From Chelonoidis abingdonii (Eukaryota > Chordata > Testudines > Testudinidae), in assembly GCF_003597395.2 (NCBI RefSeq), contig NC_133771.1, positions 62,184,318-62,248,317 on the forward strand: a stretch of 64,000 bases of DNA, read 5' to 3'. Under the pieces are notes generated by a model that was given only the letters and a program-made list of their open reading frames with translations, was not told the origin of the DNA and searched no databases. Made by a program: the position numbers and the translations under genes. Below, one piece after another: positions 22,622 to 33,494 of the stretch; positions within the stretch are counted from its first letter, which is position 1, and each line of letters opens with the position of its first letter.

Positions 22622-23480
22622 TCCTTTCTACGAAGCATCTTCCTTTTACCAGGAGGTCTCACGCTTCTCGAACATCAGCGACTATAGAAGAGTGCCTCAG
22701 ACCAAGGCAGAGGTTTTACTCCCGCTATTTTTTTTAAATCCCAAGTCGAAAGGGGCTCTCCGACTCTCCTACCTGCTAATCTCCGGACTCACGCACTTCG
22801 TAAGGAAGTTAGATTTCTGCATAGTGTCCTTGGGTCTATCGATCCCGTGCCCTGATCCGGGAGAACTGGTCGCTGCTCGCGACATGAATGACGCTACTTT
22901 CATGTTTCGTCTCCACCTCACAGACGTTTTCTCCGCTTTTGGGCGCCGGGACCCGTCACTTCCAATTCACATCTCTCTCTTTCCTTGGCCTGTCCTCTGC
23001 CCCACGAGTCTTTACGAAAATGTATGGCAGTAGTGGCCACTTTCCTCCGTCGCCAAGGTATATATGTCTTCCCTTACTAGACGACTGGCTTGTTCGCATG
23101 TCCTCCAAAGCTCAGGTGGCCACGCACTTAACAGTTATCAGGAACCTATTCGAATCTCTAGGGCTCCTGATAAATTTCGACAAGTCCATCCTCGTTCCAA
23201 CTCAGAGGATAGAATTCATCGGGGCTGTCTTGGACTCCATGGTCGCGACAGCCTCGCTTCCACCCAGCCATTTCCAGGCAATGCTCTCCATCATAGACAG
23301 CCTGCTAGCCTTCCCCCGACCTCGGCGAGGGTCTGTCTCAGCCTCGCTGGGCCACATGGCGGCCTGTACTTTTGTCACCAAGAACGCCAAGCTCCGTCTG
23401 CGCCCACTGCAGATCCGGTTAGCTTACGTTTACCGGCCACGCAGGGACAGCATGGACATCGTTGTCACACTCACAAAGAC
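22622..23480 (+). pseudogene. DIRS reverse transcriptase remnant (element 2)
   Basis: Homology runs through several frames. An N-terminal block ending L-L-P-L-F-F-L-N-P-K-S-K-G sits at 22708-22755. The palm block S-L-G-L-S-I-P-C-P-D-P-G-E-L-V lies at 22828-22870, but the segment after it, where the first catalytic aspartate is expected, reads A-R-D-M-N-D-A-T and is badly diverged. The active-site box is L-L-D-D-W-L-V-R at about 23074-23097. Thumb sequence follows: L-G-L-L-I-N-F-D-K-S, then Q-R-I-E-F-I-G-A-V-L-D-S. Frame changes around 22890 and 23060 inactivate it. The D-D pair at the second site is still present, unlike in element 1. Confidence 0.82.
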
Positions 23481-23549
23481 GGTCTTGCACTCCTCAGCTG
23501 GTGGCGAAACCGCTCCTGGTGTGCGCAGGCTTGCCTTTCCACCCCAGGC

Positions 23550-24060
23550 AGCCGTCCATTTCGTTAACAACGGACGCATCCTCTCTGGGCTGGGGAGCTC
23601 ACATGGGGTCTCGTCGGACACAGGCCTCTGGTCCGCTCGGGAAAACTGTCGCTGCACATAAACATCAGGGAGCTGCGAGCGGTCTGCCTCGCCTGCCAGG
23701 CCTTTCTTCCTCACCTGCAAGGCCGCTGTGTCTTAGTGCTCACGGACAAAACCACCGCGATGCACTATATAAACAAGCAGGGAGGAACCCACTCTCTCCC
23801 TCTTTGTCAGGAGGCGATCACACTGTGGGAATTTTGTATAACCCACAATATGGATCTGATGGCCTCCTTCTTCCAGGAGTCCCAGAACGTGTTTGGCGGA
23901 CCACCTCAGCAGTCCTTCTAGCCCACGAGTGGTCCCTTCGTCCGACATAGTCCATTCTCTCTTCCGGAGGTGGGGGTTTCCCAAATCGATCTCTTCGCCT
24001 CCCTACCAACCAGAAGTGCCCCAGGTTCTGCTCCTCCGCGGTCTTGCCCGCGGCTCACTC
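23550..24060 (+). pseudogene. DIRS RNase H region remnant (element 2)
   Basis: The segment reads L-T-T-D-A-S-S-L-G-W-G-A-H-M at about 23562-23604, the start of the DIRS RNase H domain. After a frame change it continues with V-L-T-D-K-T-T-A-M-H-Y-I-N-K-Q-G-G near 23733-23784. In place of the usual T-D-N motif it has T-D-K. Another block, Q-I-D-L-F-A-S-L-P-T-R, follows at about 23982-24015. Frame changes make it non-functional. Confidence 0.75.
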
Positions 24061-24369
24061 ACGGACGCATTCCTCCTAACCCTGGTCGGAACAACTCCTA
24101 TATGCCTTCCCAACCGTTCCCGCTGGTGCACAGTGGTCCTGGTGAAGCTGCGTAGGGACAAGGCTCGGGTAATTCTCATCGCCCAGCGTGGCCTCACCAG
24201 CACTGGTACTCCAACGCTGTTGGACCTCTCCATAGCCAGTCCAGTTCCCCTGCCGCTCCATCAGGACTTGATATCACAAGACCATGGCAGGCTTCTCCAT
24301 CCGACCTCCGGTCCCTCCACCTGACGGCGTGGTTCCTGGCTGGCTGAGCTCTGCGGAGGCTGCGCTGTT

Positions 24370-24711
24370 TTACCCCAGTGCAGCAGGTGCTCCTGGAAAG
24401 CAGGAAACCTGCAACCAGGGCTACCTACCTGGCGAAATGGAGCGGTTCTCCTGCTGGCTGTCAGTCACAACAAATATCACCGACACATGCTTCCATCCAC
24501 ACGATCTTGCAGTATCTATGGCACCTTAAACAACAGGCCTCGCGCTCTCATCCTTGCGCGTTCACCTAGCTGCCATTTCTTTGTTCCATCCGGGAGAAGG
24601 CTCTTTCCTCCGCCTTCTCTCACCCGATGGTCTCGAGGTTCGTCAAGGGCCTAGAGCGCCTGTACCCCCAGGTCCGCCGCCCCGCCCCCTCATGGGACCT
24701 CAACCTCGTCC
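24370..24711 (+). pseudogene. Truncated DIRS tyrosine recombinase (element 2)
   Basis: The N-terminal half is recognisable: V-L-L-E-S-R-K-P-A-T-R-A-T-Y-L-A-K-W from about 24384, then L-Q-Y-L-W-H-L-K-Q-Q near 24510, R-V-H-L-A-A-I-S near 24556, and F-V-K-G-L-E-R-L-Y-P-Q-V near 24640. At P-S-W-D-L-N-L-V-L (about 24685-24711) the reading runs straight into the inverted terminal repeat. The C-terminal catalytic half (H-x-x-R and the tyrosine) is absent. Compared with element 1, roughly 600-800 bp are missing. Confidence 0.8.
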
Positions 24712-24893
24712 TCGGCAGGGTCATATATACGGTGCTGCAAAGGTGCCACGCCAGGGGGCGCCTGCCGACCCACCGGATGTTGCTAGGGGAAAATTCCGAC
24801 GAACGTGCATGCAGCGCGTGCACACCTACTTTGAATGGATATGAGCAACACATCTCGAAGAACAGCAGTTACAAGGTGAGTAACCGTCTTTTT
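24712..24893 (-). repeat. Right inverted terminal repeat of DIRS element 2
   Basis: Reverse complement of 19645-19801 to about 24862, followed by a short right-only extension ending AAGGTGAGTAACC, which closely matches the right end of element 1. Confidence 0.88.
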
Positions 24894-26459
24894 TGTATTG
24901 TCTTTAACATGTTAAAACACTAAGCATCATATAATGAAATTTTCATATAAAGGTGCTTATACTTTACAGTCCTACACACCCCATTTACTGTTTAAGGACT
25001 CAAGCTTGAGAGGTGCTGAGCATGCTTAAATCTTGAAGTCCTGGTATGGGGATCTTGCTTCTTTTAGGCATGAAACTTGCCATCTTTTTTTAAATGTTTT
25101 GGAGTTGCTCTAATATGCAGAATTCCAGGGAGGCCTATAAGCATTTCTCCTTGCAGTGTGCTTGAATGCACTAGGAGAGGTTGCTGAGTGCAGTAGTTTC
25201 CGGGAGTTTGTGTACACTTTCCCATCTCTGTCTGGAAATAGCCATCGTTACTTGCTCTGTCACTATCTCAGACCATAACAGATGTGGTCAAGATGACAAG
25301 CTGGACATCTTTCTCTAGATTCTTTCAAGCCAAATCCCCATCTCTCAACACCATTGTACCTGTTTGCTGATGTGATGAAACATACATTCTGGCTCTTAGG
25401 ACCCAACTTAGTGCAGTTGCACTCTGGAGAATGACTGTGGAGTTAGTTTGGTTTGGGTCTCTCTGACTCAGAGCCTGTTGGTTCCATGTACTAATAACTA
25501 CCAGCTGCCAGCCCTGCACCCTGAATTCTAGCTGTCAAACTCTTTTCTTACATAAGCCTGATTGCTAATGCTATGATTCTATCACGTATTCTACGATTTC
25601 AAGAGAGGTCCGCAAGTTCGGGCTCCTGCCCTGGGTGGCAGGGCTCAGGGAAGGAGCACTACCTCCACCTCCTGACTCACCTCATTGGGTCACCCAGCTG
25701 GTGGGTCAGAGTCAACGCCTACATTGTAATACTTTATTGTTAAATTGTTACACATTTTTTATTGCTGTGACCATATACCCTGACTGTGTACAATTTACCA
25801 GGACTGTTCTGTGAATTTTGCCAAATTTTACCGTGATAAAATCATATCCATACTCACTGGTAATAAAAAATGTGTTGTCAAAAGGAGATAATCCTGTTTC
25901 TGCATATGAGTAATTATAAACTCATTAGTTTTGAGGTACTTAAAGATAACAATGAAATTATCTTTAAAGGATAAAATGTATTTTTCTTTTATAAATGTTT
26001 TATATGAATAAAAAAGCAGAAAGAATAAAGTCTAGTAAAATAACTGAAACCACTGAAATATTTAGAGATGCAAGAAAAGGAGACTGGTCTGTTTTTGAGC
26101 ATCTCTTCCTCTCCCTTCCCTGCTCCAAGGTCTTATTTTGCTGTTTTGAGTTTAGTTTCTTTGAATCTTTTGGGGAAATGACTTCCTGAAAATAGTATTT
26201 GCATATTTATTTGAAATAGTTGAACGTGGGATGAGAAGAAACCACTCATTCATATTTGCTTAGGATTTAAAAATTAGCCAAATGCACGTTTATTGGTAAA
26301 TGACCTATTTTTACTGAAATGTTCTAAATTGACTGCATCCCATCAATATACTATATTTGTCCATTGCAGAGCTGCAGCACATCTCATAGAAAGGTCATAA
26401 TAATAAATGAGGTCTGTCTTTTTCATATAACAGAATTCTTATTTCAGTACTTGTGTCTG

Positions 26460-26540
26460 GAAATTCCAACCTAGGTGGTGGACCAGATCCTCCGCTGGTG
26501 TAATTTAAGTCAGTGGTGCTTCAAGGGTTTATGTCGGCTG
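26460..26540 (+). repeat. Fossil palindromic MITE fragment
   Basis: The pattern 'accagatcctc...ctggtgtaa..ttaagtcagtgg' resembles the amniote repeat with 'ccagattctgatctcagttacaccggtgtaaa' arms. Only one diverged arm is seen. Confidence 0.35.
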
Positions 26541-27769
26541 AAGATATGGTACCACATATCCTAAAGCAATGCAGCATTAAGGAAAATCCACTGTTAGAAA
26601 TTTTGTAAGTTTAAGTTGTTTTATGGGATTAAAACAAGATGCATTTCACCTGTGGTTTAACCTAGTGTAATGTATAAATTTATACCATGCGAGGGCAATC
26701 TTCAGCATTTTTACAACTATACTAATTAGGCTGCGTTTAATATTTACAGTGTATAGGTCTTTTGCAAAACATCCTACTATGCCCTGAATATAACAAATGT
26801 TTGAATAAAGCTACATCAGATTGAAAATCAATATTCCTAATTTAGAACTCATAAAATAAAATAGAGGGTATGCTCCCTTTTTGGGTAGACATAAAATATA
26901 GTAGCCTAGATAAGTTTCAAAAGATTGGGCAGTTCACATATGATAGAAAAGCAGCACAACCTAATCAGAGCAGTAAGTGTATGATTTGATTGGGAGTTTA
27001 AAATTGCCAATAAAGTGGGATGTTAAATGCAAATAGTAAGTTAAAAAAGAGCAGCACAATTTTAGCTTAGCTAATTTTCACACCATGTTGCTTCATTCCT
27101 GGAACTTCCATGGAAATTGTATACAGCAATATGCCAGATAGCACCTAGGTCCTGTAATATGAGTAAAGAAGATAGGCCAATGCAAAAGGAACACTTGGCT
27201 CATAACATCATTAATTTCTTACCCGAAGTGCAATTAAATCTAAATGTAGTCCTGTGGTGCATAGGAATGTAAATAAACAGATAAACATGCTTCTGCCTTC
27301 AAAGAAAACATGTACTTTGTTCTGAGCATTAACCGGCCTGTTCTGTGAGCCACACTGAATCAATGCTGCACTATAATCTCTCTAAGTTACAAGAGGGCAA
27401 TAAAAGGCTGTGAGAAGATATACAAAAGCTTCATCCCATCTGAGTGACCTTAGGAAACTTTTGGACTGTTCTACTGCATCCAAAAAACTACATTCAAAGG
27501 ATGTTGAGGTTGCAAAGTCAGGAAGTCGTAAATTAGGAAATGCCTGATTTAAGATTGTCTTTGCACAAGACAGATAATGCTCATTGAATGAGCAGCTCTT
27601 GGATGTTTCATTTTAGCCCCATTGTTCAGCATGTAGCCCCATGCCTTGTTTACTGAACACTATTCAAACTATGCTCTAATTACAGAACTATTAATTTCCT
27701 CATATGCTTTTTCTGTGGTGCCCATCACCGTAGCTTATGCATGCATCACACACACTGCATGAATTTATC

Positions 27770-27880
27770 TTCACAACACCCCTGTGAGCTGAGGGCTGTT
27801 GTCCTCATTTTAAGGGTGGAGAGTAAAGGCACAGAGAGTGTCAAAGGTCTACGCTAATTTTGGCTGCCCAATTTCAGATG
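27770..27880 (-). repeat. MIR-like SINE fragment
   Basis: The run 'cacaacacccctgtgagctgag', then 'gttgtcctcattttaaggg' and 'aaaggcacagagag', matches the reverse orientation of the MIR core/3' region (gtgaggtaggta... ccccattttacagatg ... aactgaggcacagagag). This old SINE is shared by all amniotes. Confidence 0.6.
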
Positions 27881-28570
27881 CTTATGGGCTGATTTTTAGA
27901 AAACTTGCCATTTTACAGTGCAGCTTCCACTGACTTCAACTGTAAGTATCCACCTTTTGCAACAAATGAGGCAGACAACAGTTTTCTTATCTATAGAACC
28001 ATGATTCATTCCCAAAGTAAGTCCAGCCGGTGAACTGAATGAGGCAGGGTCCTGTGGAAAGAATAGTATGAGATCGTGTAATTAAAGACTTTTTTATGGT
28101 GCAGGGATGGCCAACCTGAGCCTGAGAAGGAACCAGAATTTACCAATGTACCTTGCCAAAGAACCACAGTAATATGGCATCAGCTCCCTGCCTTGCTCCC
28201 AGCACCTTCTTCCACCCTCCTTGCACCTCCTGATCAGCTGTTTCATGGGTGCAGGAGGCTCTGTTGGGGGAGGAGGAGGAGTGAGGGCACTGGAGGCTCA
28301 GGGCCGGGCCGGGAAGGGGTGGAGTGGGGGCAGAGCCAGGGGTTGAGCAATGAGCACCCCCTGACCCATTGGCAAGTTGGCGCCTGTAACTCCAGCCCCA
28401 GAATCGGAGCCTATACAAGGAGCTGCATGTGGCTCTGGAGCCACAGGTTGCCCCAGCCCTCATTATAGTGCATATGTACAAGGAGGCTAAATTAGGGTTA
28501 GTCAAGTTATCTTAATTCTGGTGTTTCCTGACTTCTGAGTGCTTGTCCTTGCAACTATAACATTCTTTTT

Positions 28571-28640
28571 GTCTATAAGGTGCCACATGGCTCTTCGTTG
28601 CTTTTACAGGTCCAGACTAACATGGCCACCCCTCTGATTC
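28571..28640 (+). repeat. End fragment of the inverted-repeat family also at 50.5 kb
   Basis: 'gtctataaggtgccacatgg' followed by 'cttttacaggtccagactaa' and 'catggccacccctctgatt' is the outer end of a widespread turtle/crocodile repeat. The 'ttaaggtgccacc' arm recurs at 50555-50570. Confidence 0.6.
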
Positions 28641-29854
28641 TTTTTATGTAGGTTTTTTAAAAAATGATAATTTACTACATTGTGAAAAAAAAAGCAAACT
28701 CAGAAAACAGAACTTTCATCATGTGGCATCATAATGACCCCCACAAGTTTTATCAGCCAATTCATTAGATCAACCACACTAACCTCTGCCACTTAAGCTA
28801 ATTGAGTAACTTAGTGCTATAGTATTTTGTCATCCTAGAAGTGGTCAGAATCTCTTTTAGATATGTACTTTGCAGGCTGAATTAATCTAGCAACCAAAAA
28901 GTTAATTATTGTTAAAACTATAGCATATGGTCCCTGTTAGGAGAAGTGCCTGGGAACAGACAAAGGATAAAAAGCTCTTCAGATTACTGGCCAGATTTAG
29001 AAAGCCTGGTTCAGAAGAGAGCAAATTGCCTCTGCCTGTACCAGTGAAACAAGCTCCCTGTACCAGTAGGGGAAATCACCCTGCAAATGGGATTCATTTG
29101 TCTTGGTGAGAGCAAACTTAACTCACACTCAGATATTACTGGCAGGAGCCACTGAGCTGAAGGGCAGAATAAACATAGTCCCCAAACACACTCTGCTTTT
29201 CTGTCCAACTGCTACACACTCTTTGGGCAGCACTGGCCCTAACAACCTCATCAACAAGAGAGGTTCTTCTTTGAGTGGTTGGCCGCATGAATTCAGCTCT
29301 TCGGGTACATGTGACCATGCAGACAAAATCAGATTCTTTTGGCAAGCAGTGTCCATTGGGTCCACATATGTGATGTTGACATCCTAGCCCCCTTCCACCA
29401 GTGGCCCAACTATGCCTGTACCCCTTGCAATGTCCATCTGCTTCTCCATGCACTGTTCTAGCATGAATGTTACATATTCATATTTTAACTTGTTACTGTG
29501 TGTTGGTCATTTTGTCAGTTGGCACAAAAAAAAGATATTTAATTTATAAACTAGGAACCACACCCCTTCCTCTTCCTCCCCCCCCACTCTCTCTCTCCCC
29601 GCCCAGGTTAATACTTTAGATCATATATGGTGGTATTGGCTAGACCTCTGGTCACTGAGACCTCAATACCACAGATGAGAGAGATCCTCCCCCACTTGAA
29701 TGATGGGCCATTTGAGAATCCCCATTGCCACTCACCTTCCTTCTCTTATGTGGGAATCATATTGGGAATCTAGGGAAAGGGAAGACTCTAGCAATAGTAC
29801 CAACCCCATAGTTCAAAAATCATGTCAGAAAAAAAAAATCATGACAATCTAAAA

Positions 29855-29930
29855 ATTACAGTGGCATTTGAGTTTTGTTTGTTTTGTTTGTTTTTTAAAT
29901 TAGACTCGGGGGTTGGTCTGTCTGATTCGA
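29855..29930 (+). repeat. Direct repeat, upstream copy
   Basis: ATTACAGTGGCATTTG, a T/G-rich stretch, then GGTTGGTCTGTCTGATTCG recur in the same order and orientation at 32085-32157, inside the recombinase region of the same decayed element. Confidence 0.75.
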
Positions 29931-30065
29931 GTACTTTTTTTCTTGTTCAGTGTCAGGATTTTTGTTTCAGCTTCCAGGAGGAAGTCCAAATAGCAAGAGC
30001 TTCCCAAATCAACACCTAGGGGAAAAGAGCCTCAGAAGCTAGACTTATGTGTATGGAAAATCTAT

Positions 30066-30264
30066 TTGTCAGCCAGCCTCCAAATACAAATAGCTAATTA
30101 CGAAGCACATCTCAGAAAATACAGTTATTTACACTGGGACAAACTGTCTAAACTTACAGACAAGCTTCCTCCTGAACACAGAGATGAGTTAAAAATCTAT
30201 AATGAACAGAGAGAAGCTGACAGTCCACACTTCCTTACAAGCAGCACTAGATGCAGCATGCACC
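30066..30264 (+). pseudogene. DIRS Gag-like fragment (third copy)
   Basis: The frame reads Q-I-Q-I-A-N-Y-E-A-H-L-R-K-Y-S-Y, then K-L-P-P-E-H-R-D-E-L, homologous to N-F-R-I-A-N-Y-T-A-I-L-A-K-Y-N in element 1. It is cut at 30265 by a MITE insertion. Confidence 0.65.
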
Positions 30265-30418
30265 CAGGACCGGCTCTAAGCACCAGCAAACCAAGCACGT
30301 GCTTGGGGCGGCACAATTTCAGGGGTGGCATTGCATTGCACAGCAGTTGCACTCTTGGAGGTGGGTTGTTTTTTTTTTTTTTTCGGTTGGGGCAGCAAAA
30401 AACCTAGAGCCGGCCCTG
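30265..30418. mobile_element. hAT-type MITE with 8-bp target duplication
   Basis: The 154-bp element has termini CAGGACCGGCTCTA and TAGAGCCGGCCCTG (13 of 14 bases inverted). It is flanked by CATGCACC (30257-30264) and CATGTACC (30419-30426), an 8-bp duplication with one change, which is diagnostic of hAT-type transposition. A T-run lies at about 30369-30383. It landed in the Gag region of an already resident DIRS copy, so it is younger than that copy. Confidence 0.85.
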
Positions 30419-31019
30419 CATGTACCGTCGCCACATCTGTGACAATGAAAAGGTCTTCCTGGCTTCAGGTATCAGGGATACCCAGAGAGGACCACATCAT
30501 GATTGAGGACACTCCCTTTTAAAGCAATTAATTTTTTAATTCAAAGACAGTTGAGGTTCTTTATTAACGGACACCAGGACTATCCTAAGTTTCTGGGCCT
30601 GTATGTTCCAACTCCAAGAAGTAAGCAAGTTCTTACAGCACCTTCAGGCAGTGTCTCTCTGCTCAGTTCTGCTACAACTTTCAAAGGACTTCAGAGCCAC
30701 AAAAAGAAGCAGAGGCTCCACCGATGATGCTCTTCTGCCTCATCTTCCATTGCTGCACAGTCAGTGTCTTCCACTAGGCGGCAAGTTTGATGCCAGTGTA
30801 GAGTGCTTGGCTCTTGAGGATCCCTTTTCTTTCAGCCACCCTGATTTGGCAACCACCTCTTACTTTTGGGAAGCCTGGACTTGGATCACCTTGGACCAGT
30901 GAGTACTGGAAATTGTCTACAAGGGATATTCTAGCCAATTCCAGTCCATTCTTATCCCCTACTTCCCTTCTACAGAGCAGCCAGGCTTTTCTGGTATTCC
31001 TATCTCATGAGCCACTCAC

Positions 31020-31420
31020 TACAGCCCCTAATCACATGGAGCAGTGGAGGGAGCTGCCCCCAGAGTTCTATGGCAGGGTTTTATTCCCATTATTTTCTCA
31101 TTCCAAAGCACAAAAGGAGTTGGCAGCCCATCCTGAACCCTCAATGTCTCAACAAATTCATCCATTGTTTCACATTCAGGCTGGTGACTTTGAGCACTCT
31201 AATTCCCTTATTAGACCCTTAAAACTGGTTCACAGGTCTTGACCTTCAAGATGCCCATTTTCACATATACATTCATCCAGCTCAGAGGAAATACTTCAGA
31301 TTCTTAGTAGGAACATCTCACTACTGATACAGATCCTTTTGTCTTTCCACACCACTAAGGGTATTCACCAAGTATGACAGCTCATCTAAGAAAAGAGGGG
31401 GTCCAGATGTAGCATATCAC
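31020..31420 (+). pseudogene. DIRS reverse transcriptase fragment (third copy)
   Basis: One frame reads G-F-Y-S-H-Y-F-L-I-P-K-H-K-R-S-W, then Q-P-I-L-N-P-Q-C-L-N-K-F-I (about 31076-31160). After a frame change W-F-T-G-L-D-L-Q-D-A-H-F-H-I appears at about 31226-31266, followed by K-Y-F-R-F-L-V. This is the first catalytic block of a DIRS reverse transcriptase. The remainder is shattered by stops. Confidence 0.75.
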
Positions 31421-31899
31421 AATGATGACCTCATCCAAGGAAGCAGATAACCAACTTGTTTCAAGTAACCTTAAAACTCTTCATCACAGTGGGCCTCAAA
31501 GTCAACGGAGAAAAATCCTTAATGATTCTGATTCAAAGCATAGCGTTCCTAAGATTAGATTCCATCTCAGAAAGAGCTTGTCTTTCATAAGAAAGATTTC
31601 AGACTATAGTGAACCTCATCAACCAACTTTAAGTTCTCTCAAAGATATCTGTGACAGCATGCCTCAGACTCCTGGGATGACATGCCCTCAAGCATCAAAG
31701 ACTACCCAGGGTCCTGTGGAAACTGAGATAAGATTCTGGATCAGCTATCACATTAATCTGGCATTAATATCTCATGGACCACTCAATACAGCCCCTAATC
31801 TCTTTGCCTCCTGTGACCAACATAGTCTTGCAGAACAATGGTTAGATCCAACACCTGGACCCAGCATTGTTGCATCCAACAGACTGAATAATGGTGTCT

Positions 31900-32575
31900 G
31901 ATTGACATCCAGAGAAAAAAGGTGTTCAGCTGAAGTTCAGAACATTCTACTCCAAAGCAGAAAAGCCCTGAGTTATAAAGCTAAGTGGAATATCTGGGCA
32001 ATTCAGCACCAGCTATCTCCTGTGACAACACCCACTTCAGCAATACTGGATTATTTACTAGTCCTGAAACAATCTGGATTTTCTATTACAGTGGCATTTG
32101 GGTTTGGTTTTTTTGTTCTTTTTTAATTAGACTCTGGAGTTGGTCTGTCTGATTCGTGTTCTATATGGGTCTATCTAGCAGCAATATCTTCACATTACCC
32201 TCCTGTTCAGGGCCACATAGTATTTTCTCCCCCATGACTATAGTATTCACAGGGTGGAACCCTAATCCCTATAGTACCTATGAATGAAGACTGCCTTTTG
32301 AGTAGCCATTACATCAGTTTAAAGGGGAGGAGAAATCCAGACCCCACAAGGCAGGCCCCCCTTATATATTGCTTTATAAGGATCACTGTCAGGCCTCATC
32401 CCAAAGTCCTGCCAAAGGTTTTTTCACAACTCTATGTGAACCAATTGATTCATCTCTCCCAGTTTTCTTCCCCAAGAATGGCTGAACAACAGAGAACACT
32501 GAATTTCATACACAAGATGTACCAAGGGCATTGTTATATTACCTTACTCGGACAAAACAGTTCAGGAACACACTG
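31900..32575 (+). pseudogene. DIRS tyrosine recombinase fragment (third copy)
   Basis: The core-binding start reads I-L-L-Q-S-R-K-A-L-S-Y-K-A-K-W near 31945-31990, then A-I-L-D-Y-L-L-V-L-K-Q-S-G-F-S to 32084. An inserted-looking segment (32085-32157, the downstream copy of the direct repeat) follows. V-Y-L-A-A-I-S-S-H-Y then resumes near 32169, and R-P-H-P-K-V-L-P-K-V near 32395. No catalytic H-x-x-R or tyrosine block could be found. Confidence 0.65.
32085..32157 (+). repeat. Direct repeat, downstream copy
   Basis: Matches 29855-29930 in order and orientation. It interrupts the recombinase reading between the S-G-F-S and V-Y-L-A-A blocks. Confidence 0.75.
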
Positions 32576-32639
32576 AGCCTGCTCATGGCCTTTGCTGATA
32601 GGATTAAGGGTCAGGCAGTATCCTTACAAAAATGATCAA

Positions 32640-33030
32640 AATGGGTTATGAGTAAGGCTAAGATTTTGTCACAGATATTTTTAATAAAAGTCATGGACAA
32701 GTCACAGGCAATAAACAAAAATTCACAGAAGACCGTGACCTGTCCTGGACGTTCACTAAAAGTATCCCTGACAAAATAGGGAAGTGGGTTAAGCACCAAC
32801 TGCTGCTGGGGCTCCAAGTCCCCCACCCCTTCAGGGAGTGAGAGCTCTGTGGTCACCCCCACACACAATGGCTGAGCAGCTATGGGGGGGACCCTGCTGC
32901 CCATGACAGCAGAAAGCTCCAGGGGGGTTCCCTGCCACCTGCAGCAAGTGGGAGCTCCGCTTGCTCCTTTTGGCAGCTGGGAGCTCTGGAGGGTCCCAGT
33001 ACCACCCATCAAGTTTCAACCTTCCTTCCC
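32640..33030 (+). repeat. Interspersed repeat with palindromic end
   Basis: The start is a foldback: 'attttgtcacagatattttt ... aagtcatggacaagtcac' faces 'gtgacctgtcctggac ... tccctgacaaaat' within 32665-32780. A GC-rich, gene-less body follows. The same end in the opposite orientation occurs at 49385-49490, after a GC-rich tandem array, so both belong to one family. Open frames on both strands are incidental. Confidence 0.7.
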
Positions 33031-33150
33031 TGCTATTAAAGTCCTACTCCCTGGAGATTCTGTATTGGCAACAGAACTGAGGGACAGTTAGACCCATTCT
33101 TCTTTTTATGCCCCCAGGGGAGGGGATATGAGGACATCTAAGGTACAAGA

Positions 33151-33494
33151 CAGGAGTGGCACCAGGGTTTCTGGCGCCCTAGGCAGAAGTCGGGAGGGCA
33201 GCATTTTGTGCGCTCCCCACAGGACGCACGGGAGCTTCCGGTTCCACTCCCATCGCTCTGCCGAAGAAGGACACTCCACCGAAATGCCACAGGCGACAGC
33301 GGCAGTCATTGAGCTGCTCAACTGCCTGCCGCTGTTTTCTGTGGCACGTCAGCAGAAGGTCCTTCTTCAACGGTGCGACGGGAGCAGAACCGGAAGCTCC
33401 CGTGTGCCCCGTGGGGAGCGCACAAAATGCAGCCCTCCGAATCCTGGCACCCTAGTCAACTGCCTAGGGTCGTGTAATGGAAGCGCCGGCCCTG
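33151..33494. mobile_element. hAT-type MITE with long internal palindrome
   Basis: A 344-bp segment begins CAGGAGTGGCACCAGG and ends GGAAGCGCCGGCCCTG. It is flanked by GTACAAGA (33143-33150) and GTACAGGA (33495-33502), an 8-bp duplication with one change. Inside, GCATTTTGTGCGCTCCCCAC (33201-33220) is exactly reverse-complemented at 33411-33430, so the element folds back almost end to end. Its termini resemble the CAGGGCCGGC family at 30265 and 40370. No coding. Confidence 0.8.

Larger units (their letters stand above)
19645..24893 (+). mobile_element. DIRS-type retrotransposon, second family, internally deleted
   Basis: A 5.2-kb GC-rich element stands out from its AT-rich surroundings. It is bounded by inverted repeats of about 155 bp (left 19645-19801, right 24712-24862) and contains Gag-like, reverse transcriptase, RNase H and partial recombinase regions in DIRS order. 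Its sequence differs strongly from element 1, so it is a separate family. Only the extreme right end is shared (TCTCGAAGAA ... GTTAC ... AAGGTGAGTAACC). The recombinase region ends abruptly at the right inverted repeat and no internal complementary region is seen. The copy is therefore internally deleted as well as frameshifted. No target duplication was found. Confidence 0.88.
24894..29854. other. No gene seen; intergenic with scattered old repeats
   Basis: AT-rich DNA. Old repeat fragments occur at 26460-26540, 27770-27880 and 28571-28640. The open frames at 28140-28505 and 29103-29453 have no recognisable domain. Confidence 0.4.
29855..32600 (+). mobile_element. Very decayed DIRS-type retrotransposon (third copy)
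   Basis: Gag, reverse transcriptase and recombinase motifs appear in DIRS order within 2.7 kb, so large parts, including RNase H, are missing or unrecognisable. No inverted terminal repeats were found. The motifs are closer to element 1 than to element 2 (for example the Gag block I-A-N-Y-E-A-H-L-R-K-Y). A MITE is inserted in the Gag region. Edges are approximate: the left edge is set at a 75-bp direct repeat, the right at the last recombinase-like sequence. Confidence 0.7.
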
